Assembly: GCA_001775955.1 (NCBI GenBank)
Contig: MEZD01000043.1
Coordinates: forward strand, 43,979-79,786
DNA length: 35,808 nucleotides
Reading direction: 5' to 3'
Source: Candidatus Bathyarchaeota archaeon RBG_13_38_9
GTDB taxonomy: Archaea; Thermoproteota; Bathyarchaeia; 40CM-2-53-6; RBG-13-38-9
In this document: piece after piece, positions 26,629 through 35,795 of the stretch
Layout of the letters: the number at the start of each line of letters is the position of its first letter
Numbering within the stretch: position 1 is the stretch's first letter
The notes under the pieces: model-generated
The model's input: only the letters and a program-made list of their open reading frames with translations
Told to the model about the DNA's origin: nothing
Databases searched by the model: none
Translations under genes and position numbers: made by a program

Positions 26629-27429
26629 TTGAAAAAAGAAGCTATTGTACTCATTAAAGGTGCAGGTGATGTTGCGACCGGTGTGGCTCATACACTAGTT
26701 AAGAATGGATACCATGTTGTTATGACTGAAATCCCAAATCCAACAACTGAGAGAAGAGCTGTAGCATTTTCAGAAGCCGTATATGAGGATGAATGGCATG
26801 TTGAGGGGTTGACGGCAAAAAAGACCGCCCCAAACGAAATTCAGCATACTATTTCTGAAGGAAAGATTCCAGTTGTTGTTGATCCTGAAACTAAGATTCT
26901 AAAACATCTCAACCCCGATATTTTGATTGACGCAATTATGACTAAAAGGAATACTAGTACTAACTTGCATGATGCTCCAATAACTATTGGCCTAGGACCT
27001 GGGTTTGAAGCAGGTAAGAATGTTAATGTTGCCATAGAAACCAGTGAAGGACCTAACCTTGGAAAAGCGTACTATCAAGGAAGCCCTCAACCTTTTCATG
27101 GCATACCCTGCAAAATTGAAGGGAAGACTCATGAGAGAGTCATAAAAGCTCCTCAAAACGGTACGCTCAAAGTCTTGACATCAATCGGAGAACATGTTGA
27201 TGAGGGACAAATTATAGCCAAAGTTGACGACCTTGAAGTTAAAGCAGGGATAAATGGTGTCTTACGAGGCATTATGAGAAATGGACTCAAAGTTAAGAAG
27301 AACACAAAACTTGGCGATATTGATCCTAGAGATCAAAAAGAATTTTGCTTCTCAATTGCACAGCGTTCAGAAATTATCGGTGTAGGAGTTCTGGATGCAA
27401 TTAAGACTCTCCGCTCAAGATCAAATTAG
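26629..27429 (+). CDS. EF2563/YqeB-family selenium-dependent molybdenum hydroxylase system protein
   Basis: 'VLIKGAGDVATGVAHTLVKNGYHVVMTEIPNPTTERRAVAFSEAVYE'; 'IGLGPGFEAGKNVNVAIETSEG'; C-terminal biotinyl-like region; TTG start. Confidence 0.85.
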   Translation: MKKEAIVLIKGAGDVATGVAHTLVKNGYHVVMTEIPNPTTERRAVAFSEAVYEDEWHVEGLTAKKTAPNEIQHTISEGKIPVVVDPETKILKHLNPDILIDAIMTKRNTSTNLHDAPITIGLGPGFEAGKNVNVAIETSEGPNLGKAYYQGSPQPFHGIPCKIEGKTHERVIKAPQNGTLKVLTSIGEHVDEGQIIAKVDDLEVKAGINGVLRGIMRNGLKVKKNTKLGDIDPRDQKEFCFSIAQRSEIIGVGVLDAIKTLRSRSN

Positions 27430-27463
27430 AAATTAATTTGCATATAATAAACAGTAAGGGCTT

Positions 27464-28078
27464 ATGATTCGAATTTCCGGTATTCTTTTGGCTGCAGGCG
27501 AATCAAAAAGGATGGGTAAACAAAAATTATTACTCAATCTTGGAAAATCAAACATCATCAATACTACCATAGAAAATCTTTTGAAATCTGAAATTTTTGA
27601 ACTTATTATTGTTCTTGGCCATGAAGCGCAAAAAATAGAATGTTCATTATCAGAACAGGATAAAAGAATCAAGTTTGCTACTAATAAAAACTATAGAGGA
27701 GGAATGAGTACTTCAATAATATGTGGAGTTCTTACAGCATCAAAGGAAAGTGAAGCTTTTCTCATAGCTTTGGGTGATCAGCCTCTAATATCACCTAAGA
27801 TAATTAACCGCTTAATGGAAAAATATCAATCATCGAGAGCAGGCATAGTTACAGTAATGTATCAATCCCTGAGAGGTCATCCAGTAATAATCTCAAAGAA
27901 ATATCTTCAAGAAATCTTAGCACTTAATGGAGATATTGGAGCAAGAGACTTGCTCAAGCAACATTTAGACGATACAACATCTATTAATATAGAATCATCT
28001 GAAGAATTCTTTGATATTGATAGAATTCAGGATTATGAGGAATTAAAGAAGATTTTTGATCGTAGAATCTCTAATTAA
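27464..28078 (+). CDS. MobA/MocA-like NTP transferase (molybdenum cofactor cytidylyltransferase-like)
   Basis: 'GILLAAGESKRMGKQKLLLNLGKSNIINTTIENLL', 'FLIALGDQPLISPKIINRLM', 'GHPVIISKKYLQEI'. Confidence 0.85.
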   Translation: MIRISGILLAAGESKRMGKQKLLLNLGKSNIINTTIENLLKSEIFELIIVLGHEAQKIECSLSEQDKRIKFATNKNYRGGMSTSIICGVLTASKESEAFLIALGDQPLISPKIINRLMEKYQSSRAGIVTVMYQSLRGHPVIISKKYLQEILALNGDIGARDLLKQHLDDTTSINIESSEEFFDIDRIQDYEELKKIFDRRISN

Positions 28079-28126
28079 AATTGTTTGATTTCATGAGTTA
28101 GCTCGTTGACGATATCATAATTTCTA

Positions 28127-28618
28127 TCACTGATTTTGAATAACTTCAATAATTGTATCACTCAAAGATTTTACTGCCTGCGAAACCTCTAATGAAAGGG
28201 ATTCTCCAAATTCCAAATTTTTTGGTTGAACAGCTAAAAGCGCTATCATAGTATTTGTTTCTTTTTTCAAATAATCCGCGAAAACATTCAACGGCAAAGT
28301 GTGAGTAGAAATTGTTAGACCCTGTATCTCCTCTGGAAAAACAAATCTAACTGTTCCTGGCTTGAAACCTATTTCGCCTGCATCTATCATCAATACATGA
28401 GAAGGATTGAATTTTCTTATTGGTCCAACAAAAGTCTCTGGGACCGTTCCACAATCTATCAGAAGTATGTTGTCAGTCGTTTTTCCCTGTAACGCTTTAA
28501 CAATAACTACGCCGAGTCCATCATCACTCTTCAACAAGTTACCGATTCCAATAATTACAAGACGGAACTCTTGACCTAGCCAATCCATCAACATTTGTCT
28601 TACATTTTTTGAATGCAT
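28127..28618 (-). CDS. hycI: [NiFe]-hydrogenase maturation protease, HycI family
   Basis: 'LVIIGIGNLLKSDDGLGVVIVKAL', 'LMIDAGEIGFKPGTVRFV', 'STHTLPLNVFADYLKKE' provide GxGN and putative Ni ligands Asp, Asp, His. Confidence 0.88.
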   Translation of the reverse strand: MHSKNVRQMLMDWLGQEFRLVIIGIGNLLKSDDGLGVVIVKALQGKTTDNILLIDCGTVPETFVGPIRKFNPSHVLMIDAGEIGFKPGTVRFVFPEEIQGLTISTHTLPLNVFADYLKKETNTMIALLAVQPKNLEFGESLSLEVSQAVKSLSDTIIEVIQNQ

Positions 28619-28623
28619 AGAGT

Positions 28624-28664
28624 CGCCATCTCAATGGCGTGTAACTCATCTGTCCAATTAGATG
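28624..28664 (-). promoter_or_regulatory. Tandem small hairpins in the nuoN-hycI intergenic region
   Basis: Perfect CGCCAT-CTCA-ATGGCG (28624-28639) and CATCT-n8-AGATG (28647-28664), just upstream of the hycI ATG (28616-28618). Confidence 0.4.
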
Positions 28665-28722
28665 TACAAATCATTATTATTTTTGAACCAGAATGCAATT
28701 CACTCAATTCAAATTCCTGGAT

Positions 28723-30234
28723 TTATCCTACAATTGCTCGAACATAATTATCCAAATTAAGTGCTGCTTCAGCTGCTTGATTTGCAAAATCAGCGAATGG
28801 ACCGGGATATATTCCTATCACTATACAAAGTATGGCTAAGATAATCATTGAAAAGAGCATGGGTGCAGGCGCTTCTTTTGCTTTCTTAGCAAGGTCAGTT
28901 GGTTCGCGTAACATAATGATTTGAATTATTCGAAGATAATATCCGACTGAGAATAATATGTTCAGGACCATTATTGCCGATAGGCCATACCATATTCCGC
29001 TCGTTACACCTTGTTGTATTCCAGCTAATATTATCATGAATTCGCTTTGGAAGGCGTTTAATGGCGGTATTCCTGCCAATGCGAGAGATCCGATAATAAA
29101 TGTGAGGCCGGTTATTTTCATTTTCTTCCCAATTCCAGCAAGATCATCCAAGTTTCTGCTTTCAACAGCAAATAGAAATGCCCCTGCGCAGAGGAAGAGG
29201 AGAGCTTTTCCAATAGCGTGATTCATAATATGAAATATCCCGCCTGTTAACCCATATACTGAAGCGATTGAAAGTCCAAATATTATGTATCCTATGTGGC
29301 CGATGCTGCTAAAGGCTAAAAGTCTCTTAATGTCGTTCTGTAGTAGAGCCATAACATTGCCGACTGTCATTGTGATTATCGCAAATATTGCGAGTAACAA
29401 TTGCCATTGATATTCTGCTGGTGCGAAAATCAATATCATTATACGAATCAGACCATAGACGCCTGTCTTGATGACAACGCCCGATAACATGGCACTTATC
29501 GAGCTGGGTGCGGCTGGGTGAGCATCTGGTAGCCAAGTATGGAAGGGCACGATAGCTGCTTTGACTCCTAATCCGAGAACGATCATGGCTAATGCAAGGA
29601 TTGACCAGGGTGTTGGCGTATTGGATATTGTACTACTTAGGTAGGCGAAATTCAATGTGCCAGCCATACCATAGAGTATGGACATTGCGAAGAGGACTGT
29701 TGCGCTTCCTGCTGAGCTTATAATCAGATATTTGAATCCTGCTTCAATTGACTCCCATTTTTCTTTTCTAAAGGCAACTAGCACGTATGAGGTTATACAC
29801 ATTATTTCCCAGAATAGGAAGAATGTGAAGAAATCTCCTGCAAAGGCAACGCCAATCATACCGGCTACCATTAATAGTAATAATGTGTAGTACTCTGCAT
29901 GACCGGTATCACGTTCCATATATTTTGTTGAATAAATCGCGGTCAACAAACCTATCAAAAGAAATATGGCAGCCATGAATATGCTTAGCATATCTATCTG
30001 AAGGATTGCGATACCTCTGAGCTGTTGTCCGGCCCAGTAATGAGTTATGATTCCTTCAGCAGCCACCTCATTGTATAGAAGATAGAGTGCGATGGCCGAT
30101 ACCAGGAATCCAACTACAGCCCAAATATCTACAATCTTTCTGGTGCGCATTTTAACGCCAAGTAAGTAGACGATTGGCGCTAGTATGGCGAATAAAATCA
30201 GTAGGTCTATTGGTAATGATAAGATCATTTTCAT
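28723..30234 (-). CDS. nuoN: NADH-quinone oxidoreductase-like subunit N (proton-translocating antiporter-like)
   Basis: 'FFTFFLFWEIMCITSYVLVAF', 'VPFHTWLPDAHPAAPSSISAMLSGVVIKTGVYGLIR', 'NDIKRLLAFSSIGHIGYI'; end of H-N gene order. Confidence 0.85.
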   Translation of the reverse strand: MKMILSLPIDLLILFAILAPIVYLLGVKMRTRKIVDIWAVVGFLVSAIALYLLYNEVAAEGIITHYWAGQQLRGIAILQIDMLSIFMAAIFLLIGLLTAIYSTKYMERDTGHAEYYTLLLLMVAGMIGVAFAGDFFTFFLFWEIMCITSYVLVAFRKEKWESIEAGFKYLIISSAGSATVLFAMSILYGMAGTLNFAYLSSTISNTPTPWSILALAMIVLGLGVKAAIVPFHTWLPDAHPAAPSSISAMLSGVVIKTGVYGLIRIMILIFAPAEYQWQLLLAIFAIITMTVGNVMALLQNDIKRLLAFSSIGHIGYIIFGLSIASVYGLTGGIFHIMNHAIGKALLFLCAGAFLFAVESRNLDDLAGIGKKMKITGLTFIIGSLALAGIPPLNAFQSEFMIILAGIQQGVTSGIWYGLSAIMVLNILFSVGYYLRIIQIIMLREPTDLAKKAKEAPAPMLFSMIILAILCIVIGIYPGPFADFANQAAEAALNLDNYVRAIVG

Positions 30235-31727
30235 GCCCCCACCAATATTTTCATTACAGCTTCTGCAGCCGGATACACTATTTCAAGTGGTACAAATGCA
30301 AATATTCCATATGCAACTGTGAAAAACGTCAGTATAGCTATTGGAATAAGCATACTTATTGGAGCTTCTTTTGTATTCGATAGATTTGATGGACATTCAC
30401 CGAAGAATACCCGTTTGACCATTCGTAGGTAGTATGCTGCTGTTATTATTGCTGCACCTACTGCGAGGAATGCTAATATCGTGTAACCCGCTGCAAAGCC
30501 TCCTGCAAAGATCATCCATTCGCTGGCGAATCCTGCAAAGGGTGGAGTGCCAGCAATTGATAATCCACCACAGAGGGTAGCAACTGCTGTTATAGGCATT
30601 TTACTGGCTAATCCTCCGAGTTGTTTCATATCCCTTACTCCAGTTGCATAGATGACTGCTCCAGCACACATGAAGAGAAGGCCTTTCGCAATTCCATGAT
30701 TAATAATATTAAATAACCCACCGCTGAGACCTATCACGTTTAGACACATTATTCCAAACAGGATGTAGCCTACTTGACTTATACTGCTGTATGCAAGCAT
30801 TCGTTTTAGGTCAGTTTGTACGAAAGCCATTATTCCACCCCAGAAGACTGTGATTATAGCTAGAATGGCTAAACTGTAAGCAACTGTCATGATCTGTGAC
30901 GGGAACAGTGTTAAGGTAATTCTTACGATTGCGTATGCACCAGTTTTAATCATGACTCCACTCAACAATACACTGATCGGAGTAGGTGCTTCTGCGTGAG
31001 CATCAGGAAGCCAAGTATGAACCGGAAAGATTGCAAGTTTAACTGCGAATCCAATAAACATGAGTATCATTATTCCCTTAAGAATTCCAGGTGCTACACC
31101 AGTTAAGAGGTCTGGTAATTCTAATAGATTGAAGGTTCCGGTTACGGCGAAAGTTGTTAGAATTCCAAAGATTAGGGCTGCTGCACCTGCGTGTGTAAAT
31201 AGGAAATATTTCATACCTACTATTCTCGGTTTTCCGGATCCCCAGTATGCTATCAGGAAGTAAGATGGAATCAACATCATTTCCCAGAAAACATAGAAAA
31301 GTATCAGGTTTGCAGACAAGACTACTCCGATCATTCCTGATACGAAGAGAAGCATTGAGGCAAAGTATATCTCATGATTATGTTCGTGACTCATGTATGA
31401 TATCGAATAGATCGCTGCTAGTGTCGATATTCCTGCTATCAATACAGAGATTGCAAAGCTCAGATGATCTTGTAGGAATATTGCTTCGATCTTAAAGAGT
31501 CCTATCCATACACCATAGTTTTCTATAACATGACCTTGACTCAGAATTGTATTCCAAGAACCTAGTAGAAGCAATGTGGAGATAGCTAATGCTATCGTTG
31601 CCATTATTCCATTGCCGACTCTACCGATTTTCTTTCCAGCTATGAAGCATATTGGTGCAATTATAGCAGGGATCATTATTGCCAGAATCAAATCCATACC
31701 TGTAAATCCACTCATCCAAATCACCAT
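30231..31727 (-). CDS. nuoM: NADH-quinone oxidoreductase-like subunit M
   Basis: 'VFWEMMLIPSYFLIAYWG', 'FPVHTWLPDAHAEAPTPISVLLSGVMIKTGAYAI', 'TDLKRMLAYSSISQVGYI'; 4 bp overlap with nuoN. Confidence 0.9.
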   Translation of the reverse strand: MVIWMSGFTGMDLILAIMIPAIIAPICFIAGKKIGRVGNGIMATIALAISTLLLLGSWNTILSQGHVIENYGVWIGLFKIEAIFLQDHLSFAISVLIAGISTLAAIYSISYMSHEHNHEIYFASMLLFVSGMIGVVLSANLILFYVFWEMMLIPSYFLIAYWGSGKPRIVGMKYFLFTHAGAAALIFGILTTFAVTGTFNLLELPDLLTGVAPGILKGIMILMFIGFAVKLAIFPVHTWLPDAHAEAPTPISVLLSGVMIKTGAYAIVRITLTLFPSQIMTVAYSLAILAIITVFWGGIMAFVQTDLKRMLAYSSISQVGYILFGIMCLNVIGLSGGLFNIINHGIAKGLLFMCAGAVIYATGVRDMKQLGGLASKMPITAVATLCGGLSIAGTPPFAGFASEWMIFAGGFAAGYTILAFLAVGAAIITAAYYLRMVKRVFFGECPSNLSNTKEAPISMLIPIAILTFFTVAYGIFAFVPLEIVYPAAEAVMKILVGA

Positions 31728-33583
31728 CCGATTAGTATTAACGCTAGTATTAGGAACCCAGCGAGTCCGACTAAGACCGCGGACATATTTGTATTAAGGT
31801 TACCAGTGTGAGAAGGTCTGAAACCTTGACTCATCCATTGAGCCGTTCCAGATATCACATAGTTAAAGCGATCTATTACTGCATCTTCAATCCAGTTGAA
31901 AAGCCAATTACACAATCGTGTAAATCCGTTTACAAATATCGCATAGTACATTTTATCAAAATAGTAGCCTTCAGACAACAATGCGTGTATAGGTTTCAAT
32001 GCTCCTGTTCGTAATTTCTCTGCTGAAATGACTTTTCTGAAATAGATTAGATATGAAATGATGAAACCAAGTATGAGTGCTGTAAGAGATATCAACACGG
32101 GTATCGGTTCAATACCCGGCATATGACTTAGTCCCAAATATTCTAGGAAAGGTGCTTCAAAGAATCCTGATATTACAGCGGCAACTGCTAGAATAATTAG
32201 AGGTATTGTCATAATATAAGGTGACTCGTGTAAATGATGAGTATCCTTGAGTCTTGTCTTGTCTCCCAAGAATACGAGGTAGAGCCATCTAAAACCATAA
32301 GCTGCAGTACATAGACTTGCTGCAAAGATCATTATCAATGGCAGATATAGGTGAGCTTCAAATATTGCTGCAACTATTAGATCTTTGCTCCAAAATCCAT
32401 TAAACGGTGGAAAACCTGTTAGAGCAAGTATGCCAACTAAACTTGTTACGAATGTGATGGGCATATATTTTCTTAGGCCCCCCATCTCTCGCATGTCAGC
32501 AGTACCAACTGCATGCATTACTGATCCAGCGGCAAGGAAGAGCAATGCTTTGAATAATGCATGACTCATGACATGGAATTGGCTTGCAAACCAACCGAAT
32601 TGGGTTCCAATTCCAAGTGCGGTTATCATGAATCCAAGTTGGCTGATTGTAGAATAAGCTAGAACACGTTTGATATCAACAGATACCAAAGCCATTGTTG
32701 CTGCGATTAAAGCAGTTATCGCACCAATGTATAGGACGGTAGTTAGCCATTCCGGTACTCCACCAAACAGTATGAAAGTTCTAGCGGTAAGATATACTCC
32801 AGCTTTAACCATGGTCGCGGCATGTATGAGAGCACTGACTGTCGATGGGCCTTCCATTGCATCTGGAAGCCATATTTGAAGAGGAAATTGAGCCGATTTT
32901 CCTATTGCTCCAGCGAAGATGAGTAATGAGGTTGCCATCAGTACCGCGAAGATAATCTTGCCCGACTCTATTGCTGCAGCTGATTCAAGGAAACTGAATG
33001 AGCCTACATGCAGGTACAGAATAAGTATTCCTGCCAACAACATTACATCTCCTACTTTGGTCACTAAGAATGCTTTCATTCCAGCTCTTGAAGCGCTCTC
33101 TTTCTTGTACCAGAATCCTATCAGTGCATAAGAACATAAACCAACTATTTCCCAGAAGATGAACAATTGGAGGAAGTTATTTGCCATTACGAGTCCGTTC
33201 ATTCCACCAATGAAGAAGAGTATGAAAAAGTAATATCGTGTTAGACCTTCTTCATGAGACATATAACCTATAGAATATAGGACAATGAGCGCCCCAACGC
33301 ATGAAGCCACAGTAACCATGAAGACGCTCAGTGGATCTACAGTTACCCCAGCTTCAAGACCTATCTGTGGGATCCAAGTAACAGTCAAGTCCTTGGCCTG
33401 ACCATGGAGGCTCAATACTTGAGGAATCATTGACACTGCATAAGCTGCACCAATAAATGATACAATTACAGCAAACCAGTTTCTGAGTCCGGAGCTGATC
33501 TTGCTAACTATTGGAATTAACAGTGCACTAACTAATGGTATTACCCAAACTAGCCATGGAGCATATTCATCGAATGGAATCAA
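31721..33583 (-). CDS. nuoL: NADH-quinone oxidoreductase-like subunit L
   Basis: 'FWEIVGLCSYALIGFWYKKESASRAGMKAFLVTKVGD', 'LQIWLPDAMEGPSTVSALIHAATMVKAGVYLTAR', long C-terminus. Confidence 0.95.
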   Translation of the reverse strand: MIPFDEYAPWLVWVIPLVSALLIPIVSKISSGLRNWFAVIVSFIGAAYAVSMIPQVLSLHGQAKDLTVTWIPQIGLEAGVTVDPLSVFMVTVASCVGALIVLYSIGYMSHEEGLTRYYFFILFFIGGMNGLVMANNFLQLFIFWEIVGLCSYALIGFWYKKESASRAGMKAFLVTKVGDVMLLAGILILYLHVGSFSFLESAAAIESGKIIFAVLMATSLLIFAGAIGKSAQFPLQIWLPDAMEGPSTVSALIHAATMVKAGVYLTARTFILFGGVPEWLTTVLYIGAITALIAATMALVSVDIKRVLAYSTISQLGFMITALGIGTQFGWFASQFHVMSHALFKALLFLAAGSVMHAVGTADMREMGGLRKYMPITFVTSLVGILALTGFPPFNGFWSKDLIVAAIFEAHLYLPLIMIFAASLCTAAYGFRWLYLVFLGDKTRLKDTHHLHESPYIMTIPLIILAVAAVISGFFEAPFLEYLGLSHMPGIEPIPVLISLTALILGFIISYLIYFRKVISAEKLRTGALKPIHALLSEGYYFDKMYYAIFVNGFTRLCNWLFNWIEDAVIDRFNYVISGTAQWMSQGFRPSHTGNLNTNMSAVLVGLAGFLILALILIGW

Positions 33584-33588
33584 TTATT

Positions 33589-33909
33589 TTACCACCTTAA
33601 CCTCTTTAGTTCTCTAACATCGAGTGTCTTATAATGACGGTATGCATGAACAGCAATTGTTAAGGCAACAGCTACCACACATGCACCTACTACTATCGAC
33701 ATTATAACAAATGTATGACCTAGAGGATCAGCTCCTCCAGGATTTCCATAAGTAGCTAAAGCGATGAAATTTAGATTTGCAGCACTTGTAAGAATTTCAA
33801 TACCAATTATCAATTTTATCATATTGCGTTTTACTGCAAGGCAGTACATCCCCAATATGTAGAGAATTAGTGCAGTCACGATATAGTAGCTTAAAGGTAT
33901 CAAATTCAT
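33589..33909 (-). CDS. nuoK: NADH-quinone oxidoreductase-like subunit K
   Basis: 'MIKLIIGIEILTSAANLNFIAL', 'HTFVIMSIVVGACVVAVALTIAVHAYRHYKTLDV'. Confidence 0.92.
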   Translation of the reverse strand: MNLIPLSYYIVTALILYILGMYCLAVKRNMIKLIIGIEILTSAANLNFIALATYGNPGGADPLGHTFVIMSIVVGACVVAVALTIAVHAYRHYKTLDVRELKRLRW

Positions 33910-34187
33910 TCTTTCTCCTTACCATACCTCAACATAGCGATACATCCTGCTGCCGCTGCGAAAACAAGGACCGCTTGAATAATGACATCAAGAGTTCGAT
34001 TATTCCAAAGATATGCAGATGTAATTTGTCCAATACGTTCTTCAGCAAAATCTGAGCTGAATCTTGTAAACGATTCTAGTTGCAGGATGTCACTAGAACC
34101 AACCCATAGTAACATTACTAAAACAATGATTGATAACAGAAGTCCTGCTAAACTTATCTTGTCAGTGAATTCTTCTTTATATGACAA
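33906..34187 (-). CDS. NuoJ C-terminal-part-like small membrane subunit (split J)
   Basis: 93 aa between J(N) and K; 'NNRTLDVIIQAVLVFAAAAGCIAMLR' resembles Fpo/Mbh-type J/E segment; 4 bp overlap with nuoK. Confidence 0.7.
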   Translation of the reverse strand: MSYKEEFTDKISLAGLLLSIIVLVMLLWVGSSDILQLESFTRFSSDFAEERIGQITSAYLWNNRTLDVIIQAVLVFAAAAGCIAMLRYGKEKE

Positions 34188-34188
34188 T

Positions 34189-34428
34189 TCATTTCCTCCT
34201 TGTCAGCATCACTGCTGCAATGAATAGTACAATTACGGCACCAGCGTAAATCAAGATCTGAAATACAGCAACATATGGTGCATTTAGCAACCAAAATAAT
34301 GCTCCCAACGATACTGACATGGCAGCAAGAGCTATGATTGTATGTAAAAGGTCTCTAGACTCAATTGTTAGAACTCCAAATATACATGTCGCCACCAAGA
34401 GACCTAATTGTAAAATGTCCTCAATCAT
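34189..34428 (-). CDS. nuoJ: NADH-quinone oxidoreductase-like subunit J, N-terminal part
   Basis: 'LLHTIIALAAMSVSLGALFWLLNAPYVAVFQILIYAGAVIVLFIAAVMLT' matches NuoJ TM1-3. Confidence 0.88.
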   Translation of the reverse strand: MIEDILQLGLLVATCIFGVLTIESRDLLHTIIALAAMSVSLGALFWLLNAPYVAVFQILIYAGAVIVLFIAAVMLTRRK

Positions 34429-34808
34429 TCTGTTACATCCCCTGGGGATTCGCTTTTCCTCTTATAGTCATAGATTAGACCATCTTGGTTTGAATCAGCA
34501 AGATCATAGGTTGTCTCTTGCGTTATAGCAGATCTTGGACAAATGTCAACGCACTCAGCACAAAATACGCATCTGCCGGCATACCATTTCATATCACATG
34601 TTGGGCCTTCTCCAATCATTTCAAGGGCGAAAGCAGGACATACTCGAATGCATAGACCACAGCCGATACATTTACTGTCGCTGGACTCGAGTGTATTGAT
34701 AACTATTTTTCCTCTTGACCCTGGGATCGATTCATATTTTTCGAAGGGGTATAGAAGAGTTGATGGTTTCTTTAGCAGACTTTTCGCGCATTCATCTCTC
34801 ATTGCCAT
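34425..34808 (-). CDS. nuoI: NuoI-like 2x[4Fe-4S] ferredoxin subunit
   Basis: Two CxxCxxCxxxCP motifs: 'CIGCGLCIRVCP' and 'CVFCAECVDICP'; between H and J. Confidence 0.92.
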   Translation of the reverse strand: MAMRDECAKSLLKKPSTLLYPFEKYESIPGSRGKIVINTLESSDSKCIGCGLCIRVCPAFALEMIGEGPTCDMKWYAGRCVFCAECVDICPRSAITQETTYDLADSNQDGLIYDYKRKSESPGDVTE

Positions 34809-34823
34809 TTTTTTCTTTCTCCA

Positions 34824-35795
34824 TCATATCATTAAATAGAGCTGAAGAATTACGATCTGTAAAATTGAGAGCGGGACCAAATACTTCCACGACCCACTAA
34901 TCATTTGATCAATTCTGAATCTTGCAAATTGTGCCCTAATGAATCCGATGCTAACGACGATGATTACTGTCTTTATTATGAACCATATGATTCCTGGAAT
35001 CAATGGAATAGGGCCTGTTGGTCCTCCAAGAAACAGCGCTACAACTAATCCTGAAACAAACACAAGTTCAAGATCGTGAGCTAGTCGTAGAAGTCCAAGT
35101 TTTCTACCGCTGAATTCTGTCTGCCAACCTGCAACAATCTCGGTCTCAGCCTCCGGAATATCGAAAGGCACACCCTCAATTACTGCGATAATTCCAATAA
35201 TTACTATAACGAAACCTAATGGGTTGAGTAGTATACTCCAAAAACCATCAGTCGCCTGCCATTCAACAATATTACTAACAGATAATGTTCCTGCCAGAAT
35301 AGCTGGACCTATGAATGATACAGCTAGCGGGACCTCATACCCTAAAGTTTGAAGTGCAGCTCTCATACCACCAACTAAGCTGAATCGATTTGTTGATCCC
35401 CAACCAGCTAAGAAAGCTAGAATCGCAAATAGCGTCATGATGAATATTAGAAAAATCAAATCCCCTTCAAATGATACAATTGCAGAAATTCCATTTATTG
35501 GAACCATGAAGAGAGCTGTAAAAACAAGAGTCAATAGAAGTATTGGCGCCGCTCTGAAAATCATTTTGTCAACTGCTGATGGCTCAATATCTTCTTTTGC
35601 AAGCAGTTTAATCAGGTCTGCTAACGGCTGAAATAGTCCTCGAGGTCCAGTGTGATGGGGCCCGTACCTGTTCTGTGCTCGTGCATATACTTTTCTATCT
35701 ACCCATTGATAGAACAATGCAAGTGTGACAAGGAATATTATTCCTGGATATATCAGCACACTGAATAAATCGTACGCAACTACTTGCCATGACAT
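34824..35795 (-). CDS. nuoH: NADH-quinone oxidoreductase-like subunit H
   Basis: 'RKVYARAQNRYGPHHTGPRGLFQPLADLIKLLAKEDIEP', 'GVPFDIPEAETEIVAGWQTEFSG'. Confidence 0.95.
   Translation of the reverse strand: MSWQVVAYDLFSVLIYPGIIFLVTLALFYQWVDRKVYARAQNRYGPHHTGPRGLFQPLADLIKLLAKEDIEPSAVDKMIFRAAPILLLTLVFTALFMVPINGISAIVSFEGDLIFLIFIMTLFAILAFLAGWGSTNRFSLVGGMRAALQTLGYEVPLAVSFIGPAILAGTLSVSNIVEWQATDGFWSILLNPLGFVIVIIGIIAVIEGVPFDIPEAETEIVAGWQTEFSGRKLGLLRLAHDLELVFVSGLVVALFLGGPTGPIPLIPGIIWFIIKTVIIVVSIGFIRAQFARFRIDQMISGSWKYLVPLSILQIVILQLYLMI

Noticed and set aside
30174-34839. Numerous short plus-strand ORFs (e.g. 30174, 31060, 31247, 32919, 34543) inside the complex I-like operon
   Set aside because: All are antisense to well-supported nuo-type CDSs and lack domains or SD support.
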